From positions 86,141,333-86,205,332 of the forward strand of contig JAMXBB010000011.1 of the NCBI GenBank assembly GCA_024138015.1: 64,000 nucleotides of DNA. Direction: 5' to 3'. Shown in pieces: positions 24,752-37,045 of the stretch. The notes under the pieces were generated by a model. That model did no database searches. It saw only the letters and a program-made list of their open reading frames with translations, and was not told where the DNA came from. How positions within the stretch are numbered: the first letter of the stretch is position 1; every line of letters starts with the position of its first letter. Made by a program: the position numbers and the translations under genes. The DNA comes from Lumnitzera littorea (Eukaryota; Streptophyta; Magnoliopsida; Myrtales; Combretaceae).

Positions 24752-27700
24752 TGTTGGACCAATAGATTCTTGTGTGTGATTTTGATGAGAACAAAACCAT
24801 GCAAATTATGTCAAATTAATCATTGATTACAAACCTATTTACAAATCTTATAAAAACATAGTTAATTTGCTAAGGACTTAAATTATCTTTATAATGTTAC
24901 GCCTCGAAGTCATAGAGTCACAACTATCACACTGTGTAAACCATTCTATGATAATAACTGGCCTCATAATGCCTATCATAGATATGATCTACATAAAGCA
25001 TCGACAACTCCTCGCTTTGAAGTAAATAATTCAATTAAGAATTTATCTAAAGTTACAATAAGTATTAAAACTTTAAGTCAATATATATATAATTACATGT
25101 ACATTATTGTAGAATTCTCAGGTGATTCTACATCATATCATAACGGTCAACTGGTTTACATATCAAATATCAGTTTTTTAGTCTTAAAGATACTAGTGAG
25201 ACTTTAGATATAAATTAACTATTAGGCAAATTGATCCTCACACCCTTAGGCTTCAAAAGAGATCCAACCTCCGGATAATTGTAGGGCAGTATATTAGTTA
25301 AAGTAATCAAAAGTCAAGACCTGTAAAATGATCTATACGGATATGAGCAACTATAGCTCAATAAGTTAAATTAAAGACTCATGAATGTATACAAACACAA
25401 ATAAGATTATCAAGCAATTATTTTCAAGCAATGTAACAAGCAAGTGTCATCACACAACGTAGTCTGGTCCGTTGTGAAATCAGACTAATTTCACATGCTT
25501 TAATCTGGGTTGAAGAGTTTTCATGTTATGCAACAGCTCACAACCAAACCCAGGTTTATACAATAGAGATACTGCTCCTCCTAAGACTATCCTTCGAACC
25601 AATACTCTCATTTTCACCGCGACCTCCTCTTCTATCACTTAATTCAGCTAAGGATGAGGAAAAGACCAAATTGCTATCCGGCGCTATTTTTTTCAAAGGT
25701 ATTGGTGTTTGGTTGGAGAATTTTAATGATCCCCTAAAGAGTTGCAATGCATGACAATTTAAAGTATTAGGGTCGATTAAGATTATGTTCAATTTAGGGT
25801 GTTTAGATAATTTCACACCAATTCAGTCATAACAGTCATCAATCACAACACAAATTCCAACACGAAGTTAGATACGCAACCCCATACATAAACCATTTAT
25901 AATCATAATCATATACAATTCTAAGTCTCCGAGTATCCTAAAATAATACTTCAAATATGGTGAAGTAATAAACCTAACTTACCTGAAATTCTTAGTCGCT
26001 CAATCACTCAATTGCAGGTTGGTTTACCTTCGTGTTTCTTATAATACAAATACGTCTTTTTAGTACTTATACTTTGATAATACATATTCTAAGTTATGGT
26101 TTAACTCACTTCTTCATATATACCTATTTTTTTACTAACGATTCATTCTACATTAGCTTGGGGTTCAGTTTCTAAATTAGATTCCAATTTTGGTTCTAAG
26201 TGTTTTCAATTACGAAGAATCTTAAATACGCTTGAATCTTAATTTGAAATTAATAACATTAAGCTTAAGTATTCTAATATCATATTAGGTCTTAATTTCT
26301 CGGGGTTCGGTTTCTGAATTAGATTCTAATTTTGGTTCTAAATTGTTTTCAATTATGAGGAATCCTAAATACGCTCGAATCCTAATGTGAAAATAATCAC
26401 ATTAAGCTCGGTAGGTTTTAATTTGGTATTCTAACCTATTCGATACACTCTAATCCTAATTAGGGTATCGATTTTACTCCCACTATGAGAAAATTTTATA
26501 TTTTTTATCTAATTACCTAAAATTAATTTTTGTAACAGATTTATTTTGTACTAATATTATTATTCTATTATCCAATTTAACCTATTATTTCATATTTATT
26601 AAAATCCCAACTTCACATATTACTAAATTTCCTACAATTACCACATAATTCCCATATTAATTACAATTAATACTCCAAATGTTAGGATTATGTTTTCACA
26701 TCGGAGATTAACACTAAGTCAGTAATTATTCATTTAATCACTTAATTAAGTCAAAATGACCTATTTTTCTCATCATTTTAGGGCTAAAAAATTATTTAAA
26801 ATTTTCAAAAATCAATTTTAAAAAAATGGCTTTATAGCATTGTTCTACAGAACTTAAGTATTCTACAAAAAAAATTGAGCTCCAAATTATACTCTTAAGC
26901 CTATTTATTTATAATTCTAAATATGTTTGATTTTGTCTAATTTCTTAGAACCTTATATTTACAGACTTAATTACACTTAATCACTATTTTTCCTTAAATC
27001 TACATATAATAAAACATTAGAATAATAAATTTCATAATTTTCTAGGCATAATTAATAATTTTAAGGAATTTTTCAAAATCGAAGGAGATTTGAGACTCAC
27101 TTGGTTCGTGAGCTTTTTGGCTTCCAACACCAGTTTAGGTGTATTGACCAGTCCAGGCGGTTAGTTTTAAGTAGGGTAGTAGCGATGGTGATGTACGAAT
27201 TTGGCCTACTTGTCCTAACTGCATAAATTTGGGGAAAAAAATTCTAAAACCTTAATTTCCCTCTCAATTTCAGTCTTCTCAATTTTTTTTCAGTTCCTAA
27301 TTGACCAAATGAGCTCTGTAAATTTTCTTGCTATTTATAGGGTATTAAAGCAATTATAATGCATTAATATAGACAAGATAAGACTCATATCTCTACTATT
27401 TTTTGCTTTTTAATTATTTGTTTTTTATTAGTTAATATTTTCTTTTTTCTCCCCTTGTTGCCACAACTTCATCTAGATGATTCACTATCTCTCTAATTTT
27501 TCCTTAATTTTTTTATAATTTTCTTGAATTATTTAGCAAATTTTTAACTAATTTCAAGCAATTTAGGTAATTTCGCATATTTTTACCTATACGTAAATAC
27601 ATATGGAGTACAAGTAAATACTCTTAAATATTCTTTAGGTCATTCTATGATTTTTAGTATATACATAATTTATCTCTAGCAATTTATTAGTTATCGAAAT

Positions 27701-28838
27701 GTATTTTACGCACTTTCGATAAATAACAAGTATTATACTTAGAATTTGAAAATTTTATATTCTCTTATTTTATTACTTATTTTCTTAAATTCAAACTTAC
27801 AGGGTCACTTTTATTAATATTTTTAACTTTAGTTTATAATTTAGATTTGATTGAATTTTTTAACCAATCGCCCTAAATTTTGTGTACTAAATTTGATCCC
27901 ATAGTTACTTGGCTTATATTTAGAGCTTACATATAACACTATGTTTTGCATGATATCTCTATAATATAACTTGATTAGATTGAGTTTGAAATTCTTGAAA
28001 GAAGTAAAGGGAACAGAACTATTTGCTGTATCTTAGTGTATGTTATTCAGCTGTTCTTGTATGAACTGTTCAGCTGGTTGCTGCAAGTTAGTAAGCTATG
28101 CTGGATTATGCGACTGATGACCTGAAGACTGTCCCACTTAAGCCGTCCAGCTGGTCCACACAGAAAAGAGTTGTTACAAAGCATTAAATGAAGAAAGAAG
28201 TGGACCGATGATTAAATTTTCTTAAGAGGCTATAAATACAAATTGTTGGGTAATTGAAGAACAACAAATAGAGCTAGAAATCTGTAATTATTCCCTTTGT
28301 TCACTTGCCTTTTGTCTTGTATATTTAATTTGATAAATCATTTGTGAAACCTTAGTATAATGCAAAGTGACTTATACTTGCAAGAACTTTGAGAGAGTGT
28401 ATTATACTTAAGATTAAGTTTGTTTTTAGAGTTATTATGGTTGAGAATCTTGTAAAATCAAGATTAGGTGAGTTATGCATGTGAAACTTATATAATCAAG
28501 TTTGTGTATGTATAGCTCTTGAAGCTTAGATTGAGAAATTAATAAAGTGGTGTGAAATCCTTAATTGGAGGCATTGTGTGTCTGTGAAGAGTAGGTGATG
28601 GTCCAAACTCTACGTTAAATCCAAGCTTGATTTTCTCTATCCACATCTCTTTTATTTTCCATACTTATTATTGTTTTATCACTATCTTGATTATACTTAT
28701 TGTTGCTTTACTGTTTCAATATTGCATTCATTTAGTTGCTTAAATCAAGACATTAGTATTAAATTAAAATTTGAGCATTGAACTTAATTCACCACCCCCC
28801 TTCTCTCTCCCTTCTTGAGTTCCTAGTGTAGTTTTTCA
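24752..28838 (+). mobile_element. C 3' LTR, split by a solo LTR
   Basis: Starts TGTTGGACC right after the polypurine tract and ends GTAGTTTTTCA. Without the insertion and one copy of its duplication it is about 1,045 bp. Confidence 0.85.
24895..27931 (-). mobile_element. Solo LTR of the G family (3,037 bp) inside C's 3' LTR
   Basis: Runs TGTTACGCC...GCTTACA and is flanked by TATAA at 24890-24894 and 27932-27936. The sister C LTR (near 19911) shows the uninterrupted site. It contains no coding region. It formed by LTR-LTR recombination after a full element had inserted (known mechanism). Confidence 0.92.
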
Positions 28839-29042
28839 AATTTGTATGATGTTAAGTGTTATTTCATTGTTACTTTGTTCTTGCCCTGTTTTTCACCATG
28901 AAAGCAGAGCAAGTTTGTTTATATTTTGTTCAAGTTGTTATTGGGTATTAAGATTGTTAGTGTATTAGCTGAGGTTTTGAGAAATATGAAAGCATTGTTT
29001 CTTGTGTACTGTATTGTTAATCTATTTGAGAAGTATTGCATC
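28839..29042 (+). other. B leader, second part
   Basis: Resembles the leader of unit D in reverse (near 37700-37860): TTTCATTGTTACT-type and GAGAAGTATTGCATCATGTC strings. The first part of the leader is at 19701-19830. Confidence 0.65.
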
Positions 29043-30330
29043 ATGTCCAATTTGAGTGTTTAAGGTGTTGTTGGTGACTAGAGTAGTGGCGCACAACTTG
29101 GTCATAGTCATAATGCTAGTAACATCCTAGGGTCGGTTGATAACAAACTTAACAGACTCATAAATTTTGTTAAGAATCTAATCACAGCAATACAAGTTAA
29201 CAAACAATAGCCCAAAGGTGTACAATACCATAATCCACAAGAAAATGCCCTTAAGAGACAATATGGCTAAGGTAACTGAACCAATCGCCTAATTCGACCA
29301 CAACGAGCTGGAAGAATAGTAGACCGAGCTACTAGATGAAGACTGGAGTTAGAGGATATTGAGAAAGATGATGAGCAGTTGGATGTTGAAGGGTTTGAAG
29401 AAAAAGAAGAAGAAAAAACTAACTATTACTAAGCGTAGGGATAAGGACCTTGAGCTCCTTAAAGGCTAGAAAATGTTAAGATTCAAATCTTACCCTTCAA
29501 TGGAAGTGGAAATGCAGATGAATACTTGGAGTAGGAAGAGAAGGTTGAAAAGGTGTTTGACTGTTGTGGATATACAAAAGCTGTAAAGGTTTGACTTACT
29601 GCACATGAGTTCTTTGGGTACACCATTATGTGGTGGAAAAATCTGAATACAGCTAGAGCAAGGGATGGAAGACGAGGAGTAAAGACCTAGGATGAGACGA
29701 AAAGGTCGTTGAGGGGTAGATTTGTGCTCAAGACCTACTTATAAGATACATTCGCAAGGTTGCAAGAACTTCGTTAAGGAGGCCGAACAATTAATGGCTA
29801 TGTAAGGGAGTTCTAAATGCTTATGATCTAAACCAATGTGGACGAACTTGAGGCTCGCATAGTATTGTAGTTTATTTCTAGACTAAGATTTGAGATTCAC
29901 AACATTGTGGAAGTTCAAAGGTTTTATATCTTGGAAGAGGCGATTAAGAGTGAACAGAGGGTTGAAAAGTAGAGGAGAAATGCTTCGAGTTGACCTGGGC
30001 TAACATTCTCCTGGACCCTAGCTTTGTGCCAACTTGTTCAAGCCGAGTTAAGGAAGCCATATTGAGCCAAGGACGGGAATGACCAACCTGATGAAAGCCA
30101 AGCAAGCTATCAAGGCTAAGCAAGTCAGCCAGGCTGAACCGAGGCTAGGTTGACCCCGAGGACGTATGAGAAGGGATAGACCTTCGAATGGAAGACTAGT
30201 AAGGTAAAGTGCTTTAAATACTTAGGCTTCAGACATATGGCCGTTGAGTGTTTAAACGAACATGTTATGGTGCTTTGAGGAGATGTAATGGATAGCATCG
30301 ACAAGAGCAAGCCTAAGGAGGAGAAGGATG
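29043..30330 (+). pseudogene. B gag
   Basis: Probable start ATG 29043 (MSNLSV), with stops soon after. It shows an acidic segment (EGFEEKEEE), the Retrotrans_gag core (RFVLKTYL; ARLQELR; LRFEIHNIVEVQRFYILEE) and one knuckle (CFKYLGFRHMAVEC, near 30209-30250) in which the second Cys is Tyr. It pairs with D's gag. Confidence 0.75.
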
Positions 30331-30449
30331 TTTGAGAAGCAGAAGAGGAAACTTGTGTCTATATTGACCAAGGAGAAGTGATGACCCTAGTTTTGAGATA
30401 AGTATTGAGTTCCCTATTAAGCTTCAAGGAAGACTAGAGGGAAAATTTA

Positions 30450-31330
30450 TTCCATGCTAAATGTACTATAAAGGGACAATTGTACACTATTATAGTGGAT
30501 GGAGGGAGTTGTGTTAGGGGTGGGCGTGGTTTGGTTTGGTATAGTTTGCCCCCCCTTATAGAATGGAACCTAATATAACAGTTCGGTTTTTTTTTGGAAG
30601 TTGAATCTAACCTTACGGTTTGGTTGATAAATTTTTCGAACATAATCAAAACCAATTCAATTGGGTTTGATCCACAGTTTTAATTGTTTGTATCAAATTT
30701 TCATTAAACATTTTTATCTTCAATAAATATAAATTTTCAAATGGAATTTCCTAAACTTAATCTTAATAATTGACACGAAATTATGATAAAGAATAATAAG
30801 ATATGAAAAATTTGATGAAATTTATGAAGATTGATGGAAAAAAAATATAAAAAAGTACAAAATATTTGCATAATTTTTTTATTTAACTAAACGGTTCGGT
30901 TAGGTTCTAAACGATATGGTTTGGTTCACTTTCTTGAATTGAACCGTAAATCATTTATACATAATTGAACCGAATCGTAAACCAAACGGTTTAAAAAAAA
31001 ACCGAATTTTCGATTTGATTCGGTTTACGATTTGATTTGCAGTTTGCGATTTTTTTTTGCCCAACCCTAAGTTGTACTAATGTTGTTGCACAGTCTTTTG
31101 TGTAGAAGTTGGGATTGCTAACCTCAAAATATCCTCGACCTTACAAACCGTATTGGCTTCATGATAAGAGTGCTTTGCATGTGACTAAATAAGTGACCGT
31201 ACCACTCAACGTTAAGAACGTGTACAAGGACAAAGTGGTTTGTGATATCGTCCTCATGGGAGCTTCACACCTGTTACTTGGATAACCTTAGTTGTTTGAT
31301 CGACGTATTACCCATGATAGATATAGGAAA
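30450..31330 (+). pseudogene. B aspartic protease, split by an hAT-like element
   Basis: The active-site motif VDGGSC ends at 30511, right at the insertion, and resumes at 31070 with CTNVVAQSF. The protease half-site LLLG-type end lies near 31270. Before the insertion the catalytic triad Asp-Gly-Gly was intact. Confidence 0.75.
30515..31069. mobile_element. hAT-like non-autonomous DNA transposon (555 bp)
   Basis: Terminal inverted repeats TAGGGGTGGGC (30515-30525) and GCCCAACCCTA (31059-31069) differ at one base. The 8-bp flanks AGTTGTGT (30507-30514) and AGTTGTAC (31070-31077) match at 6 of 8, and the rest of the duplicated target agrees with the protease codons. Inside are many GGTTCGGTT/AACCGAA subterminal repeats on both strands and an AT-rich centre. 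No transposase. Confidence 0.85.
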
Positions 31331-31434
31331 ACCTATGACTTTGTTAAGGATGGAAAGAAGATTGTGTTGTAGCTTATGACTCCGTCCTAAGTAAATGAGA
31401 CCCATCATCAGCTTACCCGAGCTAGTAAGAAGAA

Positions 31435-32428
31435 TGATAAGAATCAGTCCGCGATGATCTCTAAGCTAAGGTCGACTTGTCCTAAGCCAATGCCAACCTA
31501 CCAAAAGCTGAAGCCAACCTATCTTAACTCGAGGCCAAATTGTTCAAAGCCAAAGTTGAATAGCTTTTGCTAAGGTCGAGCTAATACCAGAAGATAGAAG
31601 GGAAGAAAAGGAGTTACTCCACCTCAAGTCTGTCATTTGCCGAAAAGCCGAGAAACCACACGATCAAGCACTCGAGGCTAAAGAACAGCTCGGCACAGTA
31701 CAAAAGAGTTCATGTTAAGCAATCCACGAGTACAGTAATTATAAGCTAACCTCATTGGAAGCTCGGCCAAGCATAATAAGACTTCCAAACATCCCACCCC
31801 TGCTTGGACACCTGATTGCCAATTGACCCCTACTCGGGCCTACAGACAGCTCAGATGACTGCATGCTGACCACTCCATTAAGTGCACAATTTTGTATACT
31901 TTGTAAATATTTTCCTTATTTTGATTATAGGCTATTTTTTAACGTTTAAGGCCTTATATATTATTTACAATTTTGCCATTAGGGCTTTAGGACTTATTAT
32001 AAATAGCAATATTTGTAATTATAAAAAAACAGAGACAATGAAGAATATTCACATGGTGAATTTACACTTAAACGTTCCTTCTGGAAGTAAGGACATTCTT
32101 AAGCCCTTTGAGCTGGTGTTTTAGATTATTGAGTGCACTGTACTCCTTAATATTTCATGTTATTATCAATCTTACCTTTAAGATTGTGGTGAACCCTTTA
32201 ACTGAGCAAGTTAGTGAGTCACCTCTAACCTCTCATTTGAAACTCGAGTGACATTTAGTGTTCATGAGTTATATCGAGCCCTATTTCAAGCTCAACCTTT
32301 GATTGTATTTGTGCCTGAGTATGTGATATCCATACACATTCGTAGTCAAAACCCCATTCTCACTTCCCGTTCTTTATTCCCATTCGAACCCCATTAGCAT
32401 CCAAGACCGCTATGTAGATTATGCATCA
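31435..32428 (+). mobile_element. Solo LTR (994 bp) between B protease and RT
   Basis: Runs TGATAAGAATCAG...ATGCATCA with identical flanks AAGAA at 31430-31434 and 32429-32433. Unit D is continuous at this place (near 41570-41610, minus strand), so the insertion is clear. A TATA-like TTATTATAAATAG (near 31997) fits plus orientation. Confidence 0.88.
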
Positions 32429-32433
32429 AAGAA

Positions 32434-34440
32434 GACCTTAGTTATGAGCTGAAGAGAGCTCCGCGCTGGTGAAAATGCTGAAGAGCTTTTGTTCTTGTAA
32501 ATCAAAAGACTGTTGGAGATAAGAGATTTATAGGATATTCCTGATGAAATCCCAAGCCAGCCAAATGAGTTTTCCAACTTTTTTCCTAAAAAACTACCTA
32601 GAAGACTACCTTTAGTCCAAGGCATTGAGTACTGTATTGATCTACAGCCTGGCATTGTTATGCTCAACCGACCTGCATATAGAATGAACCCTGACCAAGT
32701 TGTTGAGTTGAAGAGACAGGTGGATAAGCTTATAGAGCAAAGATATGTGAAGGAGAGCATAAGCACTTGCACAGTAGCAACTTTGCTCGTTCTAAAGAAA
32801 GATGGTTCATGGTGCATGTCCATTGATAGCCGAGCAATCAACTAAATTACTGTCAAGTACAAATACTCGATATCGAGGCTCAATAACGTGTTAGATGAGC
32901 TTCATGGTGTAAAAATATTCTCAAAGATTGATCTACAAAGTAATTACCACCAAATTTGTAGGAGACCAAGTGGTAAGTGGAAGACTGCATTCAAGAGTAG
33001 GCATGGTCACTACGAATGGTTGGTTATGTCGTTCGGACTCACTAATGCACTGAGCACATTCATGAGGTTAATGAACCATGTGATGCACCCCCTAATTAGA
33101 AGATGTGATGATAAGGATCTTAGCAACGGATCTTGAAAAACCCAGAATGGGTCAAATGGGTATGACGAACAGGGGTGAGATGGTTAATTTTGACATTGAA
33201 TGTGAATGGATATAACTCACCAAGACACAAACACAATCGGGGGTTTGAGCTCAAAATAGGGTCCGATATAACTCACAAACACTAAATGTCGCTCGGGATT
33301 CAAATGAGAGTTAGATACGACTCACCAACTCGCTTAAATGAAGGGGTTTCACTACAATCTTGAGGACAAGATCAATAAGAACATGGGGATGATTGAAGAG
33401 TTTGATCTACATTCGATAATCCGGCAATGTTAGCTCAAGAGTAGCCTTGCTCAAAAAGGGAAAGATTCCAAAACGTAGGAATATACTTTCTATCTAATTT
33501 CGTATATTGATGTCTATCTATCTTTATGATGTTTACAGATGCTGTTATTTATTGCAAGTCCTAAACCTTAATAGCAAAACTGTAAATAATGTATAAGACC
33601 TTAAATCCTAAAGAATTGGGCCCATAAATAAAATAAAGGAAAACATGTACAAGAATACATAACTGTACGTTTTACAAGGGAAGTCGGCATGTAGTCACTC
33701 AGCATGTCCTAGAAAGAGTAGTATCCAAATTGGATGAAGTCAGCGATTGGATGTACAAGTTTGGGAAGGAGTTCTCTAAGTCTTGCAGTGTTTGGCTCAG
33801 ACACTAGAATGGTCGGTCCACAATTGTCGAGTCCTAGAACCAGTCAGTATGAGTATCTCAATGCTGTGCCGAATGGTTCTTTGGTTCCGAGTACCTGACC
33901 TTGCGGTATCTTGGCACCTTGGGTAACGATAGATTTGATGCCAAGTGTTTATTTTCCTCCCTCTAGCCCTTCTGGCTACAGTTCGACCTCGGCAAGCGTT
34001 GATAGGCCTTGGCTTCGAACAAGTTTACTGTGGCTTGGATGTAGTCGGAGGTTAATTTCCATCATGTGTGGCCGTGTACTTTAATGACATACTGGTATAT
34101 AATGCTAACTTGAACAACCATGTTCAACATCTCCAAGAAGTATTTGACTTTCTACGAATTGAGAAGTTATATGGAAATTTAAAAAAGTGTTCATTCTATT
34201 AGGATGAGGTGATTTTTCTTTGGTTTGTAGTGTTAGGGGAAGGAATTTGAGTAGATGAGGAGAAGATCCAAGTTGTTTTGGAATGACTGATGCCGAAGAA
34301 TGTCACTGAGGTTTGAAGTTTGAAGTTTTCATGGCCTAACTTCTTTCTATAAGTGATTTATTAAAGACTTTAATATAATAGTCGTTCCCTTGGCCAAGTT
34401 GATAAAGAAGGGGAATGGATGAAGATCGAGGCAAAGCTCA
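32434..34440 (+). pseudogene. B reverse transcriptase, split by a solo LTR
   Basis: The fingers (NRPAYRMNPDQVVELKRQVD, from 32663), palm entry (KIDLQSNYHQICRRPSGKWK) and MSFGLTNALSTFMRLMNHVM are readable to 33103. The insertion follows, and the frame resumes with YFNDILVY (34077-34100), where the first catalytic Asp of YFDD is Asn. The thumb region then decays (ENLKKCSFY-like, then stops). Confidence 0.85.
33109..34064 (-). mobile_element. Solo LTR (956 bp) inside B's reverse transcriptase
   Basis: TGATAAGGATC...TTTCCATCA, flanked by TGTGA (33104-33108) and TGTGT (34065-34069). Homologous to 7540-8402. It separates the RT codons for RRC from those for VAVYF. Confidence 0.85.
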
Positions 34441-34870
34441 CCTTGGTACCTGTCCTATCATTACCAGACTTTAACAAACCCTTTGAGTTAAAATGTGATG
34501 TATCAGGAGTTGGAATTGGCATTGTCTTGACATAGGAGCGACTACCTGTCGCCTACCATAGCGAGAAGCTTAGTAGTCTTGCCCTAAGCTATTATGTGTA
34601 CGAGAAGGAGTTATACTCTCTGTACCGAGCCCTTACTGTTTGGCAAAACTATTTACTGCCACAAGAGTTTGTTATTTATATAAATCATGAGTCTCTGAGG
34701 CATCTTAGGAGTCAAAACAAACTCTCAAAAAGATAAGCCAAGTGGTTGGAGTTTATGGAAGGGTTCTTGTATATCATTCGGCATAAGAAGGGAAGTGTAA
34801 ATGTGATCGCCGATGTTTTATCACGACGGTAAACTTTGCAAACCACTTTGCAGACCAAATTATTGGGATT
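34440..34870 (+). pseudogene. B RNase H
   Basis: Reads LKCDVSGVGIGIVLT then a stop, AYHSEKLSSLALSYYVYEKE, YINHESLRHLRSQNKLSKR and HKKGSVNVIADVLSRR. The catalytic-site Asp of the usual T-D-H-E motif is Asn (YINHES). Several stops. Confidence 0.75.
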
Positions 34871-34899
34871 CTCACTCATCACTGAACAATATGCTCATG

Positions 34900-36156
34900 A
34901 CCCTCATTTTGGCCCTATCATAGAACAGTGCAGGGATGGAATTATTATTAAGGGATACTATCTTAAGGAAGGTTAGCTATTAAAAAACTGAAGGCTGTGC
35001 ATACCAAACCATTCTATGTGTAAGCTGTTGATTGGGGAAGCTTATAGCGATAGATTATCAGGTCACTTTAGGGAGACTAAGATAGCTAATCTGCTAAAGG
35101 AGAACTTTTATTGGCCAAGTTTAGCCAAGGATGTCCATAAGTAGTTGGTAGTTGTGAAGTGTACAAGCGTACTAAGGGAATGAGAGAACCCTATGGAGAA
35201 TACATGTCTTTACTGGCGCCAACCTTACCTTGGGCCGACCTCAGCATGGACTTTATCATAGGGTTACCTTAAACATTCAAAAGGAAAGATTCTATATTTA
35301 TTGTAGTGGACCACTTCAGCAAGATGGTGCACTTCATTCCATACCATTGGATTAGTGATGCTTTATATATTACTAATTTGTTTTTGTAGGAAGTTATTCG
35401 ACAACATAGAGTATCGAAGACTATTGGTTTAGATAGAGACATAAAATTCTTGAGCTATTTTTAGAAGACTCTTTAGAGAAGACTTGGAATTAAACTTATG
35501 TTCAGCTCCTGAAGCAACCCTTAAATCGATGTCCAAACTGAAGTAATGAACAGGACGCTAGGCAACTTACTCAAAGTTGTTGTGGGGAAAAACTTAAGGG
35601 ACCGGGATTTGTGCCTACCAATTATAGAGTTCACATACAACCGAATTGTCTATAGCACCACTGGGAACACGCCATTTAAGGTCAACTATGAACTTAATCT
35701 GAAAATTCCCCTAAACATGATCGGTACCCTAGTAGCTGCTGAAGAAAGTCAATTCGGAGTTGACTGAGCCTAAGAATTGCAAGCATTACACTAGTCTATA
35801 ATTGGGAAGATTGTTAAGTTCAATCAGAAATAACTTGAGATTGGTAGTTGAAGCCGCCGAACTGTCACTTTCCAGCCAAGAGACTTGGTATGGATTTACC
35901 TTAGTTGAGAACGATTCCCATAATTGAGATAGAGCAAACTATCTTCTTAAGTTGATGGTCCATTTAAGGTCTTGAAGAAGATCAACTGCAATGCCTACTA
36001 AATCGAGTTACCCGATGACCATGGTATCTCCTCCAACTTTAATGTATCCGAACTGATCCTTCACCAACCAATAGAAGAAAACCTTACGAGCACCCTAGGG
36101 GAAGAAGTAAAAACCACTCCAGATTTGAGGGCAAATCTTTCCGACCCCCAAGCAGA
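34900..36156 (+). pseudogene. B integrase
   Basis: The H2C2 region is remnant (SGHFRETKIANLLKENFYWP, near 35056-35115). The core is frameshifted between 35160 and 35500, then open at 35546-35767 (VQTEVMNRTLGNLL keeps the third acidic residue). The C-terminal chromodomain-like tail runs to about 36150 (SSNFNVSELILHQ-like), directly against the 3' LTR. Confidence 0.8.
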
Positions 36157-37003
36157 TGATAAGAATTAACCCCTTGGACCAATCATACATAGCTGAGCTA
36201 AAGGACTCTAAGGACTCGCACAGAGAACACTAGCTTGAAGCCATATCCAAGATAGGGATTTCTATTCCAAATTGATCTCCTACTGACTTGGCTATTAGAT
36301 CTTTACGTGTATCAACTCTGCTCTTGCCTAGCAATGATACTTTGTTCCAAAAGATAGCACAAGACTAGCAAAACTAAGCTCTCGAATCGACCACAAACAT
36401 CTTACTCTAATTTAGCTAACTTCTTTACAAGATTGATTGGCTCCTGACCTGATCTAGATTAGGTAGGCTCCTAATTGCAATGCCTTTTTGCTTTTGCTTA
36501 CTTTGTATCACATTTCTAATGTCCAACCACCAAGCAACGTATGTCTTTTGACACAACATTCCAAAATGATTCTTTCTTTTTTTGTATTGAATATTCTTTG
36601 TCTTTTTTACCCTTTTGGAATATGTTATGTAGCCTAATTGTAAGAATACCTTTTTATCATTTCATACATGTAAAGTAGCCCTAATGGACAAGTATATAAA
36701 CCCCCACTTACTTATACTCAGACAATCATTCATCAATAGAGAAATTATTCACATTTCCTTTAAGTAACCTTAGTATTCTCATTATCCTTCAATTCTTAAC
36801 TATTCCCTTTAGCAAAGAGTAGCGGTGAATGACCCTTTAGTTTGGACTAGAGAGTTACATCGAGCAGATTATAGGCCGAGTAAGATCGAGTGGTGCATCA
36901 TATTCATTTGGTAGCTACCTGGACTTTGCTAGCTTTTCTTTTGTTTCTTTCAGTATGCATCATTGTAGTGCTTCTCTATATGTTTGAACCCGAAGATGCA
37001 TCA
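36157..37003 (+). mobile_element. B 3' LTR (847 bp)
   Basis: TGATAAGAATTAACC to GATGCATCA. Pairs with 18847-19700 along its whole length, with scattered transitions and few indels. Confidence 0.9.
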
Positions 37004-37045
37004 TTAGTATTCCTAACATGAAGTCTATACTCAGTTCGAACCATG
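37004..37045 (-). pseudogene. F integrase, short 5' piece after B
   Basis: Begins with the TTAGT duplication and continues the integrase core (LSIDFMLG-type on the minus strand). At about 37045 it switches without a gap to gag sequence of unit D, at a shared GGTT. Confidence 0.7.

Larger units (their letters stand above)
19831..28838 (+). mobile_element. Element C: gag-only Ty1/copia (SIRE-like) element inserted in B's leader
   Basis: 5' LTR 19831-20921 (its first about 50 bp lost), a very decayed primer site, gag 20980-22608, about 2.1 kb without coding, polypurine tract AAGGGGGAGA (24741-24750), and 3' LTR 24752-28838 (TGTTGGACC...TTTTTCA) split by a solo LTR. No protease, integrase or RT block was found, so the copy could only move with help from a relative. 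B's leader resumes at about 28839. Confidence 0.8.
18847..37003 (+). mobile_element. Element B: Ty3/gypsy retrotransposon inserted in F's integrase
   Basis: 5' LTR 18847-19700 and 3' LTR 36157-37003 are of one family (TGATA(G/A)GAAT...GATGCATCA) and are flanked by TCAGT (18842-18846) and TTAGT (37004-37008). The internal region is plus-sense: leader, [element C], gag, protease with an hAT-like insertion, a solo LTR, RT with a second solo LTR, RNase H, integrase. Removing B rejoins F's integrase frame. Confidence 0.88.

Noticed and set aside
32419..32841. 140-codon minus-strand ORF, the longest in that area
   Set aside because: Antisense of B's RT fingers, whose plus-strand reading carries the known motifs.
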